Shown here one piece after another: positions 59,303-64,000 of a stretch of 64,000 bases of DNA; positions within the stretch are counted from its first letter, which is position 1; the number at the start of each line of letters is the position of its first letter. Position numbers and translations under genes: made by a program. Source of the DNA: Castellaniella sp047971665 (lineage in GTDB: Bacteria > Pseudomonadota > Gammaproteobacteria > Burkholderiales > Burkholderiaceae_B). A model generated the notes under the pieces. That model was not told where the DNA came from. It saw nothing but the letters and a program-made list of their open reading frames with translations, and ran no database searches. The stretch lies in the NCBI RefSeq assembly GCF_047971665.1, contig NZ_JBKEAA010000018.1, positions 1 through 64,000 of the forward strand. Reading direction: 5' to 3'.

Positions 59303-59665
59303 ATGCATTTTCGTGCTTTGCGGACCCGGTGTCTGGCGCTGGCCTGCGCCTTGCCTCTGACGGGCGGTGCCGCCCTGCCAGGCGTGCTGCCGCTGGCTGC
59401 CGTGGCCTTGGCCGCACCCGGCGCGGTGCTCGCCGCGACGCCCGTGCGGGCCCAGGCCAGTGGCGAGGTCGTGCGGGTGAACGCCGGGGCGGGCAAGATC
59501 GCCATTCGTCATGGCGCCATCGGCAAACTCGACCTGCCCGCCATGACCCTGATGTATCACATCGATCCGGCGCTGCTGGTGGGGATCGCGGTGGGCGACG
59601 CGGTCGATTTCACGGCCGAGCGGGCCGACGGTCAGTACCGTATCGTCGAACTGAAGAAAGACTAG
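59303..59665 (+). CDS. CusF-like periplasmic copper-binding protein
   Basis: A 120-aa exported protein. A long Ala/Leu-rich signal region ends near VRAQA; the mature part is a CusF-type OB fold (GEVVRVNAGAGKIAIRHGAIGKLDLPAMTLMYHID). In CusF copper is held by His, two Met and a Trp; here the His and the PAM Met are present, but the Trp position is Leu and the second Met appears as MTLM, so binding may differ. It is convergent with hslU. It may serve as a metal carrier in the periplasm. Confidence 0.85.
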   Translation: MHFRALRTRCLALACALPLTGGAALPGVLPLAAVALAAPGAVLAATPVRAQASGEVVRVNAGAGKIAIRHGAIGKLDLPAMTLMYHIDPALLVGIAVGDAVDFTAERADGQYRIVELKKD

Positions 59666-59688
59666 CGCCTGTTCACACGAATCCTGCC

Positions 59689-61023
59689 TTACAGGACGTA
59701 GCGCGCCAGGTCCTGACTGCCGGCGGCCTCGGACAGCTTGTCGTTGACGTAGGCGGCGTCGATCACCACGGTCTGCGCTCCCGGACTGGCGGCTTCGAAA
59801 GACAGGTCTTCCAGCAATTTTTCCATCACCGTGTACAGGCGCCGGGCGCCGATGTTCTCGGTGCGCTCATTGACCTCGAAGGCCAGCTCGGCCAGCCGCT
59901 GGACGCCGTCCCCGGTGAATTCCAGGGTGACGTCCTCGGTCGCCAGCAGGGCGCTGTACTGCTTGGTCAGCGAGGCGTCGGTCTCGTTCAGGATGCGCAC
60001 GAAGTCTCCGGCGGACAGAGAGTCCAGTTCCACCCGGATCGGAAAACGGCCCTGGAGTTCGGGGATCAGATCCGACGGCCGGGACAGGTGGAAGGCGCCG
60101 GAAGCGATGAACAGGATATGGTCGGTGCGCACCATGCCGTACTTGGTGTTGACGGTGGTGCCCTCGACCAGCGGCAGCAGGTCGCGCTGCACGCCCTGGC
60201 GCGAGACGTCCGCGCCGCCCTGTTCCTGCCGCGCGGCGATCTTGTCGATCTCGTCCAGGAACACAATGCCATGCTGTTCGGCCAGCGTCACGGCCTGGGT
60301 GCGCAGTTCTTCTTCGTTGATGCGGCGCGCGGCTTCTTCCTCGACCAGCAGCTTGAAGGCTTCTTTGACCGACAGCTTGCGTGATTTTGTCTTTCCCTGG
60401 GACAGGCCGGCGAACATGCCGCGCAACTGCTCGGTCATTTCCTCCATGCCGGGAGGGGCCATGATTTCCATGTGCGGTGGCGTCTGGGCGACCTCGATGT
60501 CGATCTGCGTATCGTCCAGCCTGCCCTCGCGCAGGCGCTTGCGGAACACCTGACGGGTGTTGTTTTCCTCGCGTTCAGGTTCGCCGCGGGCGTTGTGCGG
60601 GGGCGGCAGCAGGGTATCCAGGATGCGGTCTTCTGCGGCATCCTCGGCCTGAGTGCGCACGCGCCGCATCGCAGTCTCGCGCGTCTGCTTGAGAGCGACC
60701 TCGACGAGATCGCGCACGATCGTGTCCACATCGCGCCCGACGTAGCCCACCTCAGTGAACTTGGTGGCCTCGATCTTGACGAAAGGCGCGTTGGCCAGAC
60801 GGGCCAGGCGGCGGGCGATTTCGGTCTTGCCCACGCCGGTGGGGCCGATCATCAGGATGTTCTTGGGGACGATCTCATGGCGCAGCGGTTCGGGCACCTG
60901 CTGGCGGCGCCAGCGGTTGCGCAGCGCCACGGCGACGGAACGCTTGGCCTTGTCCTGGCCGACAATGTGCTTGTCCAGTTCCGAGACGATTTCCTTGGGG
61001 GTCATGGGGGTGGCGTCAGACAT
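59689..61023 (-). CDS. hslU: ATP-dependent protease ATPase subunit HslU
   Basis: Unfolds substrates for the HslV peptidase. The 444-aa protein has MTPKEIVSELDKHIVGQDKAKRSVAVALRNRWRRQQ at the start, Walker A IGPTGVGKTE, GYVGRDVDTIVRDLVE, Walker B GIVFLDEIDKIA, and the C-terminal AAA+ lid ending AGSQDLARYVL, the tail that docks into HslV. ATG 61023 fits the family; longer frames upstream run into hslV. hslV and hslU are 7 bp apart. Confidence 0.97.
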   Translation of the reverse strand: MSDATPMTPKEIVSELDKHIVGQDKAKRSVAVALRNRWRRQQVPEPLRHEIVPKNILMIGPTGVGKTEIARRLARLANAPFVKIEATKFTEVGYVGRDVDTIVRDLVEVALKQTRETAMRRVRTQAEDAAEDRILDTLLPPPHNARGEPEREENNTRQVFRKRLREGRLDDTQIDIEVAQTPPHMEIMAPPGMEEMTEQLRGMFAGLSQGKTKSRKLSVKEAFKLLVEEEAARRINEEELRTQAVTLAEQHGIVFLDEIDKIAARQEQGGADVSRQGVQRDLLPLVEGTTVNTKYGMVRTDHILFIASGAFHLSRPSDLIPELQGRFPIRVELDSLSAGDFVRILNETDASLTKQYSALLATEDVTLEFTGDGVQRLAELAFEVNERTENIGARRLYTVMEKLLEDLSFEAASPGAQTVVIDAAYVNDKLSEAAGSQDLARYVL

Positions 61024-61030
61024 GATGGGT

Positions 61031-61564
61031 CTAGAGCGTTTCGACGGTGTGGTTCTGGTTGGTGTAGATGCACAGCTCCCCGGCGATCTCCAGGGATTTC
61101 TTGACGATGTCGGCGGGGGGCAGTTCCGTGGCCTCCAGTAATGCGCGCGCGGCCGACTGGGCAAAGGCGCCGCCCGAACCGATGGCGGCGATGCCGTGCT
61201 CGGGTTCCAGGACGTCGCCGTTGCCCGTCAGGATCAAGGTATGTTCGCGATCGGCCACGATCAGCATCGCCTCCAGCCGGCGCAACACCCTGTCGGTGCG
61301 CCAGTCCCGGGTCAGTTCGACGGCGGCGCGCATCAGGTGGCCCTGGTGTTTTTCCAGTTTGGCCTCGAAGCGTTCCTGCAGGGTGAAGGCATCCGCCGTG
61401 GCGCCGGCGAAACCGGCCAGGACTTTGTCGTGATAGAGCTTGCGGATCTTGCGGGCCGTGCCTTTGATGACGATATTGCCCAGCGTGACCTGGCCGTCGC
61501 CTCCCAGGGCGACTTCTTCGCCGCGGCGGACGCAGACGATGGTGGTGGCGTGAAATTGTTCCAT
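61031..61564 (-). CDS. hslV: ATP-dependent protease peptidase subunit HslV
   Basis: Proteasome-related threonine peptidase. The 177-aa protein starts MEQFHATTIVCVRRG; after processing the Thr of TTIV becomes the catalytic nucleophile. GFAGATADAFTLQERFEAKLEKHQG, LRRLEAMLIVADREHTLILTGNGDVLEPEHGIAAIGSGGAFAQSAARAL and YTNQNHTVETL are typical. ATG 61564 is chosen; a longer frame begins at 61591. Confidence 0.96.
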   Translation of the reverse strand: MEQFHATTIVCVRRGEEVALGGDGQVTLGNIVIKGTARKIRKLYHDKVLAGFAGATADAFTLQERFEAKLEKHQGHLMRAAVELTRDWRTDRVLRRLEAMLIVADREHTLILTGNGDVLEPEHGIAAIGSGGAFAQSAARALLEATELPPADIVKKSLEIAGELCIYTNQNHTVETL

Positions 61565-61625
61565 GCGGTTCTCTCGAGTGGAACAGACCACATGGGGACG
61601 GTTGGCGAAAAATCAAGCCGGAGGA

Positions 61626-62066
61626 TCAGTCTCCGTAGAGTTTCTGGCGCATCTCGCGGCGTTCCTGGGCTTCGAGCGAGAGGGTGGCCGTGGGCCGGGC
61701 CAGCAGGCGCGGAATGCCGATCGGCTCGCCGGTCTCCTCGCACCAGCCGTATTCCCCCGCGTCGATGCGGGAAATCGATTGCTGGACTTTTTTGAGCAGC
61801 TTGCGCTCGCGGTCGCGCGTGCGCAGTTCCAGGGCGTGTTCCTCTTCGATCGTCGCGCGGTCGGCCGGGTCCGGCACGTATTGGGTCTCGCGCAGATTCT
61901 CGGTCGTGGCGCCGGCATTGGTCAGGATCTCGTGTTCGAGCTGGTGCAGGCGGTCGCGGAAGAACGCCAGCTGGGCCTCGTTCATGTAGTCCTTTTCAGG
62001 CATCGCCAGCAGTGCTTTTTCCGTGAGCGGCTTGCCCTGGGATTTGGTGCTGGATTTGGTTGCCAT
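61626..62066 (-). CDS. dksA: RNA polymerase-binding transcription factor DksA, cysteine-poor type
   Basis: Works with ppGpp on RNA polymerase to control stringent response genes. The 146-aa protein has the coiled-coil region with the DPADRATIEEEHALELRTRDRERKLLKKV helix and the tip Asp residues (DPAD). The C-terminal zinc-finger-like part reads GWCEETGEPIGIPRLLARPTATLSLEAQERRE; of the four usual zinc cysteines only the first remains. This C4-lacking form is common in betaproteobacteria. An in-gene start at 62066 fits. Confidence 0.95.
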   Translation of the reverse strand: MATKSSTKSQGKPLTEKALLAMPEKDYMNEAQLAFFRDRLHQLEHEILTNAGATTENLRETQYVPDPADRATIEEEHALELRTRDRERKLLKKVQQSISRIDAGEYGWCEETGEPIGIPRLLARPTATLSLEAQERREMRQKLYGD

Positions 62067-62113
62067 GTTGTGTCCTCTTTATTATGTGTCGGATCCTGTC
62101 GGCCGCGACCGAA

Positions 62114-62121
62114 GGGGGGGG
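62114..62121. repeat. G8 homopolymer in the dksA upstream region
   Basis: Eight consecutive G residues (62114-62121), followed after one T by GGGG, lie about 48-56 bp upstream of the dksA ATG, where promoter spacing would matter. In some Bordetella-related bacteria promoter homopolymers vary in length and switch expression. Whether this one varies is unknown. Confidence 0.4.
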
Positions 62122-62143
62122 TGGGGCGACAGTGATGTAACGT

Positions 62144-63247
62144 TCAGGCCAGGCATTGCTCGAGTCCCTGGGTAAAGATGTCCTGGGGGAGTTTACGGCC
62201 AATGAAGACCATCCGGGTATTCGGTTTTTCACTGGCAAGCCAGGGCTTGCCGGGCTCGGCGCCGAACATCATGTGGACCCCCTGGAACAGCATGCGGCGA
62301 TTGATGCCCTTGATGTACAGGATGCCTTTGTAGCGCAGCAGATCGGGACCGTAGACCTGGACGATGCCGCCGAGGAAGTCCTCCAGCCGCTCCGGGTCGA
62401 AGGGACGGTTGGCGCGGAATACAAAGGCGCCGATCTCGTCGTCGTGATGGGCGTGATGATGATCGTGATGGCCGTGGCCGCAGGCGGGACCGCACTCATG
62501 GCCGTCGTCATCGTGGTCATGCCCATGATCGTGGCCGTGATGACCGTGATGATCGTGGCTGCCGTTCTCCTCGGCGAGGAATTCCGGATCGATGTCCAGA
62601 ATGGCATCCAGATCGAATCCACTCACATCCAGCAGGGTGTGCAGATCGGTTTCGCCGAAATGCGCGGGCAGGATGGTGGCGCGCGGGTTGATCCGCACCA
62701 GCCGGGCGCGCAGGGCCTGGTAGTCGGCCTCGTTGACCAAATCCTTTTTGGAGATGAGGATGCGGTCGGCAAAGCCGACCTGGCGCTGGGCTTCTTCCTG
62801 GCGGTCCAGGGTGGCCATGCCGTGCTTGGCATCCACCACCGTGACGACGGCATCGAGCCGGTAGGTGGCGGCCACCGCGTCGTCCATGAAGAATGTCTGG
62901 CAGACCGGACCGGGATTGGCCATGCCGGTGGTCTCGATGATCACGCGATCGAAACGCACGCCGCCGGCCGAGCGCCGGGCGGCGAGGTCGCCCAGGGTCC
63001 GGATCAGATCGCCGCGCACGGTGCAGCAGACGCAGCCGTTGCTCAGTTCCACGACCTGCTCTTCGCGGTCCTGGACCAGCAGGTCGTTGTCGATGTTTTC
63101 CTCGCCGAATTCGTTCTCGATGACGGCGATGCGTTGGCCGTGGAATTCCGTCAGGATCCGGCGCAGCAGGGTCGTCTTGCCCGCGCCCAGAAAACCGGTG
63201 AGCACGGTGACGGGGGTCAGGGAATCGGCGGATGGAGCAGTGTTCAT
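62144..63247 (-). CDS. COG0523 (CobW/ZigA-type) GTP-binding metallochaperone
   Basis: A 367-aa P-loop GTPase that loads metal, most likely zinc, into target proteins. Walker A is TGFLGAGKTTLL (residues 18-29). The signature CxCC follows the motif ELSNGCVCCTV (Cys72, Cys74, Cys75). VIIETTGMANP and ISKKDLV are the later GTP motifs. A strongly His-rich stretch (about residues 230-275) carries dozens of His/Asp, including a GHECGPACGHGHH part. The C-terminal CobW domain ends RMVFIGRKLPQDIF. No Zur box was found. Confidence 0.92.
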   Translation of the reverse strand: MNTAPSADSLTPVTVLTGFLGAGKTTLLRRILTEFHGQRIAVIENEFGEENIDNDLLVQDREEQVVELSNGCVCCTVRGDLIRTLGDLAARRSAGGVRFDRVIIETTGMANPGPVCQTFFMDDAVAATYRLDAVVTVVDAKHGMATLDRQEEAQRQVGFADRILISKKDLVNEADYQALRARLVRINPRATILPAHFGETDLHTLLDVSGFDLDAILDIDPEFLAEENGSHDHHGHHGHDHGHDHDDDGHECGPACGHGHHDHHHAHHDDEIGAFVFRANRPFDPERLEDFLGGIVQVYGPDLLRYKGILYIKGINRRMLFQGVHMMFGAEPGKPWLASEKPNTRMVFIGRKLPQDIFTQGLEQCLA

Positions 63248-63440
63248 GATGGTCTCGGATGCGATGCACCGCCCTTGCCACGCCCGGTACCGGGGGGATG
63301 AGGCCCTCCCGGAGGCGGGATAGGGGCGGCGATCAACGTGCGATTACATCATAGGCCCGGGTTTAGGGCAAACCTGGAGGCCGTTTCCTGCGGGACGCAT
63401 GAAACAAGTGTAACGACGGAGAGCCTGAGGACGTCAGGGC

Positions 63441-63692
63441 TTACTTTTTCATGCCGTCCTTGCCCATGTGCTCCTTGCCCATGCGGTCCTTGCCCATGCG
63501 GTCTTTACCCATGGCGTCTTTGCTCATGTGATCCTTGTCCATGCCCATCTTGTCCTTGTGCATGGCCTGGGCGGACGCGGCGGGCTTGTCCATGCCCATG
63601 GCGTCCTTGCCCATCGCGTCAGCGGCGAAGGCCGAGGCGGAACCCAGTGCGAGGCAGGCGGAGAGTGCGGCGGTGGTGAACGTGTTTTTCAT
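63441..63692 (-). CDS. Pentapeptide MXKDX repeat protein
   Basis: An 83-aa secreted protein. A signal peptide (MKNTFTTAALSACLALGSASAFAAD) is followed by about eight near-perfect M-x-K-D/E-x pentapeptides (MGKDA, MGMDK, MHKDK, MGMDK, MSKDA, MGKDR, MGKEH). AAGGA lies six bases before the ATG at 63692. The family is small and restricted to proteobacteria; function unknown, but the Met/His/Asp-rich repeat could bind copper or other metals. It faces the metallochaperone gene across a 193-bp gap. Confidence 0.88.
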   Translation of the reverse strand: MKNTFTTAALSACLALGSASAFAADAMGKDAMGMDKPAASAQAMHKDKMGMDKDHMSKDAMGKDRMGKDRMGKEHMGKDGMKK

Positions 63693-63756
63693 CGTGTTTC
63701 CTTTCAAGGGAGGTTGAGCGCGGCGGATGCCGCAGTAGAGAAAAGGGGGGCATTCG

Positions 63757-64000
63757 TCAGCTGCCGCCGAACCAGTTGTAGCCCTGGTCTTCCCAGTAGC
63801 CGCGGTTGAAGGTGTTGCTGACGAAGATGGCTTGAACGTGTTTGGGATTCTTGTAGCCGAGCTTGGTGGGAATGCGCAGCTTCATCGGAAAGCCGTATTT
63901 CGGCGGCAAGGGCGCGTCGTTCCAGTCCAGGGCAATCAGGGTTTGCGGATGCATGGCAGTCGCCATGTCGATGCTGGTGTAGTAATCGTCGCTGCAATGC
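63757..64000 (-). CDS. Molybdopterin-dependent oxidoreductase, sulfite oxidase-like (5' end beyond window)
   Basis: Only the C-terminal 80 residues are visible; the gene continues past base 64000. They read HCSDDYYTSIDMATAMHPQT, then LDWNDAPLPPKYGFPMKLRIPTKLGYKNPKHVQAIFV and the ending YWEDQGYNWFGGS. This is the C-terminal part of an oxidoreductase molybdopterin-binding domain of the sulfite oxidase/MsrP family. It would act in the periplasm if a Tat leader is present upstream. Confidence 0.82.
   Translation of the reverse strand, partial: HCSDDYYTSIDMATAMHPQTLIALDWNDAPLPPKYGFPMKLRIPTKLGYKNPKHVQAIFVSNTFNRGYWEDQGYNWFGGS

Noticed and set aside
62067..62143. A Zur-type zinc repressor site between dksA and the metallochaperone gene.
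   Set aside because: No GTTAT...ATAAC-like dyad is present; only a G-rich tract and a partial ATGTAAC were seen.
63354..63440. A terminator after the MXKDX gene (AGCC...GGCT hairpin).
   Set aside because: The stem has a bulge and is not followed by a T-tract on the minus strand.

Overview
This 64 kb window is a GC-rich, densely coding chromosomal segment of a betaproteobacterium, most likely order Burkholderiales, family Alcaligenaceae (a Castellaniella/Bordetella/Achromobacter-like organism). That placement is an inference. It rests on a cyanophycin synthetase pair with its ABC transporter/DUF1854 partners, a betaproteobacterial aa3 oxidase assembly cluster (38-aa small assembly protein, DUF2970, DUF2909), PhaM, a DksA lacking the usual four cysteines, and the waaC/waaA/galU, birA/coaX and dacC/DUF493/lipB neighbourhoods. 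No rRNA, tRNA, CRISPR array, prophage or intact insertion sequence was seen.

Layout. 1-1440: 3' end of ssb and a patatin-like phospholipase. 1505-8183: a six-gene minus-strand catabolic operon (TRAP transporter dctP-dctQ-dctM, CaiB/BaiF CoA-transferase, MaoC hydratase, leaderless solute-binding protein) with a divergent IclR regulator. 8232-9353: a transglutaminase-fold (Tgl-like) protein that keeps only the catalytic Cys. 9397-17302: a cyanophycin locus, with DUF1854 protein and ABC exporter on the minus strand and CphA' plus CphA on the plus strand. 17375-24970: M23 peptidase, aminotransferase, ubiA, GMC oxidoreductase, Na+/H+ antiporter, FmdB zinc ribbon, DUF502. 25020-31681: aspS, an EEP-family phosphodiesterase, rpoH (preceded by a CIRCE element), and a CPA1 antiporter with a cyclic-nucleotide-binding domain.

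31702-40266: genes for an aa3 cytochrome c oxidase and its assembly (ctaC, ctaD, small assembly protein, DUF2970, ctaE, DUF2909, SURF1, a SCO-like protein, ctaA, ctaB, SCO). The Cox11/CtaG gene is missing from its usual slot. 40615-48786: NUDIX hydrolase, phaM, glmU, a glycosyltransferase, gamma-carbonic anhydrase, waaC, waaA, galU and a 57-aa remnant-like gene; this part serves the cell envelope. 48826-53584: coaX, birA, an alpha/beta hydrolase, dacC, DUF493, lipB. 53550-57055: enoyl-CoA hydratase and a denitrification island (nirV, nirK, cytochrome c) with matching FNR-type boxes before nirV and nirK. 57056-64000: RpiR regulator, cobalamin adenosyltransferase, acetyltransferase, CusF-like protein, hslU/hslV, dksA, a COG0523 metal chaperone, an MXKDX repeat protein and a truncated molybdopterin oxidoreductase.

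The most interesting parts are the cyanophycin locus, where a second synthetase has lost its Mur-ligase P-loop and an exporter carries an extra N-terminal domain; the Tgl-like protein with missing catalytic partners; the HrcA-type operator on rpoH; the paired boxes on nirV/nirK; and the cox cluster without ctaG. Starts were moved inward from the longest open frame where a ribosome binding site, signal peptide or family length argued for it. Residue comparisons with known proteins are from memory, not from a search.
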